Positions 10,508 to 20,906 of a DNA stretch of 64,000 nucleotides are shown here, piece by piece (the stretch's first letter is position 1; every line of letters begins with the position of its first letter). The position numbers and the translations under genes are program-made. Origin of the DNA: Orychophragmus violaceus. Taxonomy: Eukaryota; Streptophyta; Magnoliopsida; Brassicales; Brassicaceae. The notes under the pieces were generated by a model that ran no database searches, was not told the DNA's origin, and saw nothing but the letters and a program-made list of their open reading frames with translations. The stretch is taken from assembly GCA_030180135.1 (NCBI GenBank), contig CM058239.1, positions 110,827,318 to 110,891,317 of the forward strand, written 5' to 3'.

Positions 10508-11156
10508 TCTCCATTTTCAGACATTCGGTTCTGTATTCTGTTATCTTTTCTTCTTCCTTGCACTTTTTTCTTTTTGATTTTTAGGATGCTATTATGTTTG
10601 GATGGTTGTGCTTGATTTGATACATCAGTTGCTTTGATTTTACTCTGTTTTCAGTGTTTTCAGCTTGCAGGATTCGAAATCTGACAATAACCAATGGACT
10701 AACCTGCTAACTTGCTGACTGGCCGATATACGCAGTGCGTCGATCGACACACCACTGTGTCGATCGACACAACACGATCGAAATCGCATTGCAGCGATCG
10801 TTGTGGTCCTGAGCAACGATCGATCATACACGAAAATCGCACAGCAACGGTCGATGCCCCTAGTGCAACGATCGATGCCTGAGCGACAGAGGTAAAAATC
10901 CGACAGAACTCAACCAATCTTTAAACAAATTTTTATTTCTTTTTACCAATCCTTCGCTTGACACTACCGGGGACAGTGTGTCTTAAGTGTGGGGGAGGTG
11001 CTACTAACTTCTTTCTTTCTATTTTCTTAGAGTCAGTTAAATTTTTCATAATTGGTTTTATTGAGTCAAAACTTTTAAGTAAGAAACAATAATTTTTTGA
11101 GAAGATTAGCAGCACTTGCAGGAACTTAAGTAACCATTGGGATGAAACTGCAAATT
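10508..11156 (+). other. 3' non-coding region of element A with hairpins
   Basis: Follows the env-like stop. It contains hairpin pairs 10741/10761, 10795/10817 and 10848/10869 and a polypurine-tract-like word AAGTGTGGGGGAGG (10986-10999). The region continues at 18077 after the copia C insertion. Its counterpart in element G is 53640-54100 on the minus strand. No gene. Confidence 0.75.
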
Positions 11157-11837
11157 TGTTGGGAATGTCCTGAAATCTATTGTACTTACTCTGAGTATAA
11201 GTCGTATTGTCGATATGAGACAATCATATGACACTAGGCAGTCATAATGCTTTGCTAGAAGCCACTTATGATCAATGAGTTTAGAACTCATTGCTAGTGT
11301 TATATGATCCTACAGGGTCACACACCTAAGCAAACTGGACGTTAAAGACGAGGTTGATCATTAATGTAATGATCTGGTGAATGCATATTTGATATGCATT
11401 CGATATCAATATTCTGGGGCAGTGTCGATCGATGCAGATAGTGCATCGATCGATGCAACTCGCGGATTAATCAGATTAATTCGGTTTAATCGTTGGTTAA
11501 TTCCGTTGCGGTTTAAGTCGACATATATAAGATATATGGTCGACCTAAACTCTAATCTAACCTAATCGACAGCCACCAGAACTTGAATAGAAACCTCTGA
11601 AGATATTGGATCTCTATAGGCACTAGCATCCCTGCTGTTCAGTTTGTGTGCGTGTGGATACCAGTAGAGGCGCAGCATTTGAGGCGCTCTAGATCTCGAT
11701 TATCTGCAAATCTTCCGCTGCTAATCACCAGGTAATTCTGAGATCCCAATGATTCAATTACATGAACCCTAGATCCTAGGCTTGGAATTCAGACTAGGAT
11801 TGCCTAATTGGATTAGGATCTGCTAGAAATTCCTTCA
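11157..11837 (+). repeat. 5' LTR of copia C
   Basis: 681 bp. It carries three nested inverted repeats in a row: GAATGCATA/TATGCATTC (11379-11401), the CGATCG pair (11426/11447) and GTCGACATATAT/ATATATGGTCGAC around TATATAA (about 11517-11544). The last may place the TATA box in or beside a stem. Confidence 0.9.
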
Positions 11838-12001
11838 AGTGGTATCAGAGCATTAGGGTTCCATTGAATCTGTAGCATGTTGATTAGATTGGTTGAATCT
11901 GGATCTCTGTATAATTGATACAAGCATGCTAAAACTCGTTTTTGATCAAAGTAACCTAGTTTAGGGTTTTGTTCGAAAAACGTTTTAGGGTTTTTCGCAT
12001 G

Positions 12002-12420
12002 GTGTCGATCGTTGCCAATCCGGCATCGATCGACACAGGGTGTAAACCCGAATAAAATTTAGGGTTTTTCGCATGGTGTCGATCGATGCCAATCCGGCAT
12101 CGATCGACACAGGGCGAAAACCCGAATAAAACCTATGTTTCGCCTAGTGTCGATCGACACAAGAGTTGTGTCGGTCGACACAAACCTCGCGAGATTGATG
12201 AATCGGTTCAATTGGATTGGACCGGTTATCGAGCTTGGTTAATGATGGTTAAACGCTAAGAATGGTTTATTGCGATTGGGTTGGTATCGACCGATGGTAA
12301 TGTAGCATCGATCGACACTGACCGGTACTCAAACCCGGATCAATTGGATTGATCGGTTATCGCAGATTGGTTTTGGTTAATCAGCATCGATCGACACTAA
12401 AGTAGTGTCGGTCGACACAA
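12002..12420 (+). repeat. Cluster of five CGATCG hairpin pairs in copia C leader
   Basis: Cores at 12006/12027, 12080/12101, 12151/12172, 12288/12309 and 12388/12409: five pairs, every one spaced exactly 21 bp. The first two pairs sit in a near-identical direct repeat of about 75 bp (AGGGTTTTTCGCATGGTGTC at 11987 and 12061). Inner arms match each other beyond the core, for example ACACAA with TTGTGT (12157-12171) and ACACTA with TAGTGT (12394-12408). Confidence 0.85.
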
Positions 12421-13006
12421 GATTCGATGGTTTAGGTTATGGAACCTGAAACCACAGAACCAAACCAAGACAAATCATTTAATTAGAAGAATTAAAACAT
12501 AATAAAACTGAACGTTTTAAATGGTTCTGTTCCTCAATCAAATATCAAGTGATACTTGATGTCTTTCCAATCTTGTCAACTGTCAAGACCCATTTAATTG
12601 TGTGATAGACTTGCAGTGCAAGATGTTCACAATTACATGAGTAAGACAGAGGTAATCGTGTTGATGGATTTGCAGTGCAAGACATCGACAATTACATGAC
12701 TAAAGAGATTGGTTTACTTGACTGGGCCATCAAAATCGTTTTGGGCTCAGAGACATCAGGTGGATTGGACATGAGATGTCAATCCACAACCAAGAGTTAT
12801 ATTGGATATAACTAACAAAGTTGTTGCTTACCTAGATAGCTAAATTTGGGTGATAGCCAGTGGCTCACCCAAGTTTAGTGAAGTATGGGTCTTGGATCAT
12901 TATATTCATCTGAGGAAACATTATTTGAATATAATGTGAGTTTTCTTAATAGTTAAGACTTTTCATTTCTTGAACATCATAACTAAACCTCCCTTGTTTT
13001 TCAGCT

Positions 13007-13885
13007 ATGTCTAGCACAAACCATCGTAACAATTTCTCCCTGCGATCCGTCCTTGAGAAGGACAAGTTAAATGGATCCAACTTTCTTGAATGGTATCAGA
13101 ACTTGAGAATTGTTCTCAAACATGAGAAAAAGGACTATGTCCTTGAGAAAGTTCTCCCCAAGAAGTACCGAGGCATTGCCTGGCAGTCAGATAAGGATGC
13201 TTGGGATAAGCATTCTAATGATGCGGTGGATGTGAGTTGTCTCATGTTGGCTACCATGAACTCGGAATTGCAGAAGCAATATCAGTACGTGGAGTCGCCA
13301 ATACAGATGATCACTGGCCTGAAAAGTATGTTTCAGGAGCAGGCACGAACTCAGAGATACCAAACGGTTAGATCTCTGATTGAGTGCAAGCTACCAAAGG
13401 GCGAACCAGTTAGTCCTCATGTCATTAAGATGATGGGTTATATTGATAACCTGAGGAAACTGGATTGTCCCATTAGCCAAGAGTTGGCTACTGACATCAT
13501 TCTACAGTCACTGCCGTCAAGCTATGATCAATTTGTTATGAACTATAACATGAACAACTTGACGAAGACGTTGACTGAATTGCATGGGATGCTTAAGACT
13601 GCTGAACCTAACATCAAGAAGGACACCCCAAATGTCCTTATGGTACAAAAGGGTAAAAAGTTTAAGAAACTTGGTAAGAACAAAAGTGATGGCAAGACGA
13701 GCTCGATTGTGAATCCAAGCGAGTCTGGCCATGCTCCTAAGGTTAAAACCAGTCCTTCTGAAGATGTTAAGTGCCGTTATTGTAATGGTTATGGGCATTT
13801 GAAAGGAAACTGCAATAAATTCTTGGAAGATTATGAGAAGCTGAAGAAGACGTACGAGACTTCTTCTTCAGGTATTATGTTATAG
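13007..13885 (+). CDS. copia C gag
   Basis: 292-codon ORF from ATG 13007. The N-terminus (KLNGSNFLEWYQNLRIVL) is the copia-type gag polyprotein signature, and a CCHC zinc knuckle, CRYCNGYGHLKGNC, lies at about residues 260-273. In an intact relative (element H) gag runs on in the same frame into protease. Here the frame ends with a TAG at 13883-13885, right before the VNVTSYS segment that opens the protease part. Gag alone could still be translated; pol could not. Confidence 0.85.
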   Translation: MSSTNHRNNFSLRSVLEKDKLNGSNFLEWYQNLRIVLKHEKKDYVLEKVLPKKYRGIAWQSDKDAWDKHSNDAVDVSCLMLATMNSELQKQYQYVESPIQMITGLKSMFQEQARTQRYQTVRSLIECKLPKGEPVSPHVIKMMGYIDNLRKLDCPISQELATDIILQSLPSSYDQFVMNYNMNNLTKTLTELHGMLKTAEPNIKKDTPNVLMVQKGKKFKKLGKNKSDGKTSSIVNPSESGHAPKVKTSPSEDVKCRYCNGYGHLKGNCNKFLEDYEKLKKTYETSSSGIML

Positions 13886-14475
13886 AAGTAAATGTTACTT
13901 CTTATAGTCCTACTTATTGGGTATTTGATACCAGCTGTGGTACTCATATTTTGTGAAAATGTGCAGGGCCTGAGCAAAAGTAGGACTATGGAGAAAGGAC
14001 AAGTGGACCTATGAGTGGGAATGGAGCAAGAGTTGCTGCATTAACCGTAGGAGTATTTCATTTGTTTTTACTTTTATGGCATGTTTTGAACTTAAAACTG
14101 CTACTATGTACCTGCTATGAGCAGAAATATTATTTCTATTCCTTGCTTGGATATGGAAGGATATCAGTTTTCAAATTAAGAATAAGTGTTATTCATTTGA
14201 TTACAGTGATATATTTTATAGTAGCAATCCATTAGAGAATGGACTTTATGTTCTAAACCAGAATGTGCCTAACTATAACATTAATACCAAGAGATTCAAG
14301 TCAAATGATACGAATCAAACTTCTCTCTAGCATTGTCGTTTTGGGCCACATAAATGAGAAACAGATTCAGAAGCTCCATAGTGATGGGCTTTTGGGCTCA
14401 TTTGATTATGAATCATAATGAGTAAAGTGAATCTTGTTTATTGGGTAAAATGACGAAGGCTCCTTTCAACAAAGG

Positions 14476-14527
14476 TAGTATCAATCGACACAAACGATGC
14501 GTCGGTCGATACAGGTTGCGAACGAAC
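14476..14527 (+). repeat. CGATCG hairpin inserted in copia C integrase
   Basis: Against element H the coding alignment goes from ...APFNK to NERA with an extra block of about 50 bp here. The block is little more than one hairpin pair: cores CAATCG (14482) and CGGTCG (14503), 21 bp apart, with outer arms GTAT and ATAC that pair with each other. Confidence 0.7.
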
Positions 14528-15332
14528 AAAATGAAAGGGCCATAGGCTTATTGGGCTTTATACATACGGATGTATATGGGCCGATGAGCGCTAGTGCTGG
14601 AGGAAAATTTCAGTACTTCATTACCTTTACTGATGTTTTCAGTAGGTACGGTTATGTCTTATTTATAAGATATAAGTCAGAATCTTTGAAAAGTTCAAAG
14701 AGTTCCAAAATGAAGTACAGAATCAATTTGGCAAAGGTATTAAACCTCAACGATGAGATCATGGAGGTGAATACTTAAGTCAAGAATTTAGTGATCATCT
14801 GAGAGATTGTGAAAGTGTTTCACAATTCACTCTTCATGAATCGGACTTTATTAGATATGGTTCGATCAATAATGAGTCACTTAGATCTTACATTATCCTT
14901 CTAAGAATACGCTCTAGAAATGTCTGAGTTTACTTTAAATAGAGTTCCATCAAAATCAGTTACAGAGATACCACATGAGATGTGGAATGTAAATGTTTCT
15001 GATTTATCCATCATGGAGATTTGGAGTTGCGAGACTTATATAAAACGTTTAATCTCTTATAAGCTCACACCCAAATCTGATAAAGTACTACTTCATTGGT
15101 TGTCTTAACAAAACCAAGGCATGTTACTGTTACAACCAGTTCGAGAACAAATTGTTTGTTGCTCGGAACTATGTTTTCTTGAGAAAGACTTTCTTTCCAA
15201 GAAGAACAATGGGAGTAAAAGTACAACTCGAAGAAATTCGAAAATCACAGGAGACTGCTCAACCTGATGAGGAAGAGCAGCACTTGGATCTACAAAGAGT
15301 TGTAGAACCTGCACCTGTGGTGCCTAGAGTTT

Positions 15333-15541
15333 ATAAAGGATCTGGTGAATGTATATTCGATATACATTTAAATGGCGAGTTTCTGAAGAAGTGTCGATCG
15401 ACACAAAAGTTGCATCGATCGACACAGATCGCGAACCAAATATTGACTTTGGTTTATGACTTAATTAACTACGGTTTAAATCTTGGTTAATTAGGTCGTG
15501 GTAAAAGTATACATATGAGATATGTGTGCGTGACTTTTACA
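15333..15541 (+). repeat. LTR-like module inside copia C pol
   Basis: An extra block of about 210 bp between VVPRV and the segment matching RRSGRIRHEPERY of H. It has the same order of parts as the middle of LTR C: an AT palindrome (AATGTATATTCGATATACATT, 15347-15367), a CGATCG pair (15395/15416), a GGTTTAA/GGTTAATTA stretch and an ACATATGAGATATGT repeat (15511-15525). It is not a copy of C's own LTR but of a relative. Confidence 0.6.
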
Positions 15542-16570
15542 GAAAACTGAAGTTCGCAGATCCGAAAGGATCCGTCACGAACCCGAGAAATATGGATTTC
15601 TCGTAACTAATTGTCGTGATCTACTGATCATTGAAAGTGACGGGCCTGCGAATTTTGAAGAAGCAATGATGGGACTTGACTCCGAAAATGGCTGAAAGCC
15701 GCTGAATCCGAAATGGGATCCATGTCACAGAACCAAGTATGACTTGGGTTGATTTACCCGATGGTGTAGAAACCATTGTGAGTAAATGGATTTTCAAGAA
15801 GTAAAGTTGACATGGTTAGTAGTATTCAAATGTACAAAGCTAGGTTGGTGGAAAAAGGTTTCAAGTAAATTCATGGTATTAACTGTGAAGAAACCTAATC
15901 CCAGACACCGTGCTTATGTCCATTCGGATTCTCCTAGCAACCGCCACTCATAATAGTTATGAGATCTGGCAGATGGATGTGGAAACAGTTTTCCTTGATG
16001 GAATTCTGGAAAAGGATGTGTACATGATACAACCTGAAGTTTTCATTGATCCTAATGAAGCTAGGAAGATATGCAAGCTTCATCAATCCATTTATGGATT
16101 GAAGCAAGCATCTCGGAGTTGGAATCTTCGTTTTGATGAAGCAGTCAAAAGGTTTGATTTCATCATGAACGAAAGGGAACCGTGTGTTTACAATAAGACT
16201 AGTGGGAGCGCAGTTGCATTTCTAGTATTGTATGTTGATAACATACTACTTCTCGGAAATGAAGTTCCATTGTTTCAGTCTGTTAAGACTTGATTCGAAA
16301 GTTTTTTTTCGATAAAATTATGGGAGAAACCGTATACATTCTTGGAATAAGAATCTATAGAGATAGATTGGATAAGCTAATTGGATTGTGTCAAGACACT
16401 TATAGTGATAAGGCCTTGCACATGTCCAAAATGCAGGATTCCAAGAAGGGCTTCGTGCAAATGACTCTTGGTATTACTCTTAGCAAGACGCAGTGTCTTT
16501 CGACACACGCTGAGCAAGGACGAATGAGGGTCAGGCTACTGCTAAAGGCATTAGATGTCTTAAGATATGA

Positions 16571-17395
16571 TCTTAATTTTAGTGGGAGTCAATGTTATTA
16601 ATTTTAGTTAAGATATGATGTTCGTATAAACATAATTTGATTATGTTATTGAAATCTGACATCTGTATTATTTAATAATGGTTATTAAATAATAGTCCCA
16701 AAGTAATTTATGACATTTTATGGGTCATCAAGTATGTGACTTGATCATGAAACCCTATATGTAATAAATGACATAAATTATGTTGGTCCCTGGTCGAGGT
16801 TGTTAAAGTGGGACATTAACAACCGCGTGAGACTAGTATGTGAGGTGACTGATGACTAAGTTTCATGGAGTCATTAATAAGAGTATTAAAGTCAATCACA
16901 TAGATATGTGTTGGAGAACACAGGATCGGACATGACCCACTGATGAGAACTCTACGGGATAGTTATATAAGTGTCATGAGAGTTTTCATTACGACTATAG
17001 AGTATAGTCCTTAGACCTGAGTTCATCATGTTTTCTTACATGTGAATTGGTCCGCTTTAACCTTGTCAAACATCAGCCGTAACTGGTGACTATAAAGGCA
17101 TTTATTGGGCGTATCATGAAGCGTGTGAAGAGACAGGTATGGAACAAGATGGGATTTGTCCCTCCTATATAACAGGAGATAAATATCTCAGGGCCCATCG
17201 AAGATTTGATACTGAGAAATGTGTGGCCACACTCAAACGAGGTGATTGTCAGTCGTTTGTCTTGTCAGTATAAATCGGAGTTCGATGAACATGATCTTGG
17301 CTCAATAAGGATGACACGGTTCTTGCCTTATGCTAGATCGAGATATAGTGACGAAGGGATTGAAGGAATAGATGATTCCAATACAAGTGGGAGAT
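16571..17395 (+). other. copia C 3' non-coding region and polypurine tract
   Basis: About 800 bp with no gene, colinear with the non-coding stretch 59849-60700 of element H (minus strand). It ends in the purine tract AAGTGGGAGAT directly before the 3' LTR. Confidence 0.7.
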
Positions 17396-18076
17396 TGTTG
17401 GGAATGTCCTGAAATATATTGTACTTACTCTGAGTATAAGTCGTATTGTCGAGATGAGACAATCATATGACACTAGGCAGTCATAATGCTTTGCTAGAAG
17501 CCACTTATGATCAATGAGTTTAGAACTCATTGCTAGTGTTATATGATCCTACAGGGTCACACACCTAAGCAAACTGGACGTTAAAGACGAGGTTGATCAT
17601 TAATGTAATGATCTGGTGAATGCATATTTGATATGCATTCGATATCAATATTCTGGGGCAGTGTCGATCGATGCAGATAGTGCATCGATCGATGCAACTC
17701 GCGGATTAATCAGATTAATTCGGTTTAATCGTTGGTTAATTCCGTTGCGGTTTAAGTCGACATATATAAGATATATGGTCGACCTAAACTCTAATCTAAC
17801 CTAATCGACAGCCACCAGAACTTGAATAGAAACCTCTGAAGAGATTGGATCTCTATAGGCACTAGCATCCCTGCTGTTCAGTTTGTGTGCGTGTGGATAC
17901 CAAGAGAGGCGCAGCATTTGAGGCGCTCTAGATCTCGATTATCTGCAAATCTTCCGCTGCTAATCACCAGGTAATTCTGAGATCCCAATGATTCAATTAC
18001 ATGAACCCTAGATCCTAGGCTTGGAATTCAGACCAGGATTGCCTAATTGGATTAGGATCTGCAAGAAATTCCTTCA
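17396..18076 (+). repeat. 3' LTR of copia C
   Basis: 681 bp, same length as the 5' copy. It differs at about seven positions (for example CTATT/ATATT near the start and CCAGTAGAGG/CCAAGAGAGG). It contains the same three inverted repeats, with the CGATCG pair at 17665/17686. Confidence 0.92.
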
Positions 18077-18845
18077 AGATTATCTCTGACTATTAGAAAA
18101 CCCAGACATGGATCAACCTACTGAGAACACCCACATCGCGTCAGGTATCAGAGGATCCTTATACTGACTTCAAAACTTAATACTGACTTAGATTTCTCAC
18201 CTAAGGGCTTGGTATACTTTGTGTCGGATTCCCTTGTTAGTTCTGACATAGCCTGTAAACCTGTCCTATTTAGTTCCCTTCTCCCCTTCCATAAAATAAA
18301 AAAAAGATAATAAACTGAGGATGAGTTAGTAACTCCGAAGTGGTCATGGGAATGGTAGCTACAACTTTCATATCCTGTGCATCCATGGAATGTGTCCAAA
18401 GTACACCCCTTAACGGGAAGAGCACTGATAAAAAAAAAAAATGATACCCAATGGGGAAAAATCAGAATGCTAAGGAAGGGAAAAGAGAAGAAAGGGACTA
18501 GAGAAAGATAGTATGGTGGTCTAGAGCTGATAAGGTAAGAGTCCATGTGCCTTTGATCGATACTCCTTAGGTGAGACCGCACTTAAATACTTGCAGAAGT
18601 CAGTAGGGAGAATTTGAATGCGTGAATGTGATTGTGGAATTTACTTAGGACAGTTGCTAAGTGTGGGGGAAGTATATGTTGGTCTTGATGTCTGCAGGTT
18701 GATTCTTTCATGTGGTTTACTAAGGGGAATCTGAGTGTTGTTGCTTCTAGGATGAAAAGAGTTTCTGAAGAGTTTTCAAACCTCTTCACTACATTCTAGT
18801 TCTCTGTTTTGCTTGAGGGCAAGCAAAGGCTAAGTGTGGGGGAGT
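18077..18845 (+). other. 3' end of element A interior, polypurine tracts
   Basis: Continuation of the A interior after copia C. Two further copies of the AAGTGTGGGGGA word occur at about 18658-18671 and 18832-18845; the last abuts the 3' LTR and is the functional polypurine tract. An open frame on the minus strand (18148-18582) recurs in E and G only because the non-coding region is conserved among relatives; I do not call it a gene. Confidence 0.75.
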
Positions 18846-20061
18846 TGATATATCATGGTTTTTACCGGTTTTATGCCATGATATAAGTGTGTTTTAGAGT
18901 CTTTTTGTGTTCTTTTAGAGTCTATTACAGGTATAAACAGGTTTGAAGCAGAATTGGAGATGTTGGAGCATTTTGGGGATTTTTGGAGTGTTTGGCCGAG
19001 AGATTGAGCTCACTGTCCAGAAAGCAAGACTGCATCGATCGACACACGATTGTGCATCGATCGACACACTAGCGAGATGGGCCGAACTCGGCGGTTTAAT
19101 AAAGAATGAAGATATTACACTTTGGCCTAGAAGTTTTCAGTATTTACAAAGAAGCCCCAGCCGAGATTTAGCCTATATAATTAGGATTTTGGTGTTTTAT
19201 TTACTTACGCTTACTTACGCTTTTGATACGCTTTCATACTTAGAGCTAAGGGATTTTTGGTGCTTTTGGGGCTGATCTGATCCTGTACTTCATCTATTTT
19301 GGAGAAGATTTCGAACCCCTTTATCTATTTAATTTCTTATATGCAATCTATTAATTCTATGATTTCTGTTTCATTAATCATGTCTGAGTAGATTCATAGT
19401 TAGGTTTAGGGTTTCTCATTAAGGATTTCATGACTTGCTAGACTTGTTTAAATCAGTTAAGGATTCACATGAATAGAATGTTCTTCGATCTAAATTGAGT
19501 TTAATGCTAGTTCTAACCTGATCAATTAGAATCTAGATCTTAGGTTGCTAAATACGACAAGAAAGTGTGGTTTAGAATCTGAACTGTTTAGGTTGAGCAA
19601 TTGAACTTCTCGCAAAGGAATTTGGTTTAGTTTAATTGTGAACATATCGAACTTGAAATTAATGCTGGTTTAATCTGTTAGTAATTGCAAAGGAATTTGG
19701 ATTGCTACACTTAGACTTAGAGAATTCTCGCAAAGGAATTTGGTTAATTCTATATCCGTGATTTGAGTTCTAGAACTGAGCTTAACTAGATCCTGACTGA
19801 TTGATTTGTCTGCTTGTCTGATTTCATGAGAACGCCCTAGACTTAGCGCCTTTAATTAACTGCTTTTACCACCGATAATCTGCTACTTGTTTACTTTCTC
19901 GCACTGCTATTTAGTTTACTTCACATTGCTTTCTTCTTAGTTTAAATCTCTATAGTTCCTAATCTATCGAGACCAGAGTCTCTGTGGATTCGATACCCTA
20001 TATACAACAATCACTTAACTGTGCACTTGCAGTAGAATAGGATTAATTCTTGACCCTATCA
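18846..20061 (+). repeat. 3' LTR of element A
   Basis: 1216 bp. Hairpin pair at 19036/19058. Followed by the target duplication ATATC (20062-20066) and the rest of the disrupted Ty3 integrase. Confidence 0.93.
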
Positions 20062-20066
20062 ATATC

Positions 20067-20890
20067 CTACAGTAAAAACTCGAGACATCACTAACTTTCT
20101 GTGCAAATATAGCATTTGCAGGAACGGGCTACCATATGAGATGATGAGATCGTCACCGATAACGGAAAAAAGTTTACATCGTTCTTATTAACTCAGTTCT
20201 GTAAAACTTGGAACATCATATTGAATAAGTCAACACCGTACTATCCGCAAAGAAATGGTCAGGAAGAAGCCACAAGAAAACCATTGACGGGCTAAAGAAG
20301 CGGCTTGGCAAGCACAAAGAAAACTGGGCCGATGAGTTAGACAGAGTCATGTGGTCACATCGAACCACCTCGAGGCGTACTTCGAATAAAACCACATTCT
20401 CCCTAGCTCATGGAGTAGAAGCAATGTCACTAGCTGAAATAAGCCTACCAACCATTCAGCGATCCATGCTCATCCAAAATCCCAAACTAAACGACAAAAT
20501 GCTTCTTGATATCCTTGACTAGCTCGAAGATCAAAGAGACGAGGCCCTCCTTCGGATTCAGAACTTTCAGCAGCTCACGGCTCGATACTACAACAAAAGA
20601 CTAAAGGTCAAAATATAAAAGAAGGAGACCTCGTCATGCGCGAAGTTCACAAAGTAACAAAAGAAAAGAAGGCCGACAAAATTAGCATACATTAGGAAGG
20701 GCCTTACCAAATCTCAAAGGTCGTCAAGCTTTGGGTCTACGAGCTCTTGAAATTGAATGGAAAGCCTGTCAGCTTCTCATGGAACTCGATGCACCTCAAA
20801 CGATTTGTCTACTAGATTTTGCAGTGACAAAAAATTACCTTCCCCAAGCTACAACTTTTATAAAACGATACGAATGGCTTGATACTCATT
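20067..20890 (+). pseudogene. Ty3/gypsy integrase fragment, right half
   Basis: Continues the fragment at 1216-1506. Readable blocks: RNGLPYEM, then EIVTDNGKKFTSF (second catalytic Asp), NKSTPYYPQRNGQEEATRK (third catalytic position region, Glu), WADELDRVMWSHRTT and the C-terminal region up to about 20830. Stops and shifts (for example after DILD at about 20520 and in the LKVKI stretch) show it is dead. Plant Tat/Athila-type integrases read this way; the exact clade is not resolved. Confidence 0.85.
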
Positions 20891-20906
20891 TAACTACGTA
20901 GGCAGT

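Larger units (their letters stand above)
13886..16570 (+). pseudogene. copia C pol remnant
   Basis: Broken homologue of the intact pol of element H, in order: protease (WVFDTSCGTHI, about 13919-13950, with Ser for Gly next to the Asp), GAG-pre-integrase, integrase (DVYGPMSAS at about 14570), a chain of short frames, then RT (ILLATATHNSYEIWQMDVETVF from 15925 and YVDNILLLGNE around 16235, where the second catalytic Asp of YVDD is Asn). Two discrete insertions interrupt the alignment to H: about 50 bp at 14476-14527 (a CGATCG hairpin) and about 210 bp at 15333-15541 (an LTR-like module). RNase H is largely lost. Not functional. Confidence 0.88.
11157..18076 (+). mobile_element. Ty1/copia element C, complete but coding-dead
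   Basis: 681-bp LTRs at 11157-11837 and 17396-18076 (TGTTGGGAATG ... TTCCTTCA), with about 7 mismatches by eye (about 1%). The flanks read AAATT (11152-11156) and AGATT (18077-18081), an imperfect 5-bp duplication with one later change; comparison with the empty-site homologue in element G (minus strand, about 53550-53600) supports a clean insertion. Order: PBS for initiator tRNA-Met (TGGTATCAGAGC, 11840-11851), hairpin-rich leader, gag, protease, integrase, RT, non-coding tail, purine tract AAGTGGGAGAT (17385-17395). Pol is destroyed by stops, frameshifts and insertions although the LTRs are young. Confidence 0.92.
1507..20061 (+). mobile_element. Athila-like Ty3 composite element A, full length
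   Basis: Two direct LTRs of 1216 bp (1507-2722 and 18846-20061) begin TGATATATCATGG and end CCTATCA. They are flanked by the perfect 5-bp duplication ATATC (1502-1506, 20062-20066), which proves a single integration event into the older Ty3 integrase. I count about 16 LTR mismatches by eye (about 1.3%), so the insertion is recent. A PBS matching tRNA-Asp follows the 5' LTR and a purine tract precedes the 3' LTR. The interior carries gag, protease and an env-like ORF but no RT, RNase H or integrase of its own. It is swollen by three later events: Athila-like LTR B (3837), a copia solo LTR (7944-8581) and copia C (11157-18076). Confidence 0.9.

Noticed and set aside
12002..12420. CRISPR-like array of short repeats
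   Set aside because: The regularly repeated hairpins have no constant spacer layout between pairs and lie in a plant copia leader; a eukaryotic nuclear setting excludes CRISPR.
3837..20061. LTR B (3837) and the LTR at 18846 as the two ends of one element
   Set aside because: The LTR at 18846 pairs with that at 1507: equal length (1216 bp), about 1.3% divergence and a perfect ATATC duplication. LTR B has a different length, a different end (ACCTACCA) and is much more diverged.
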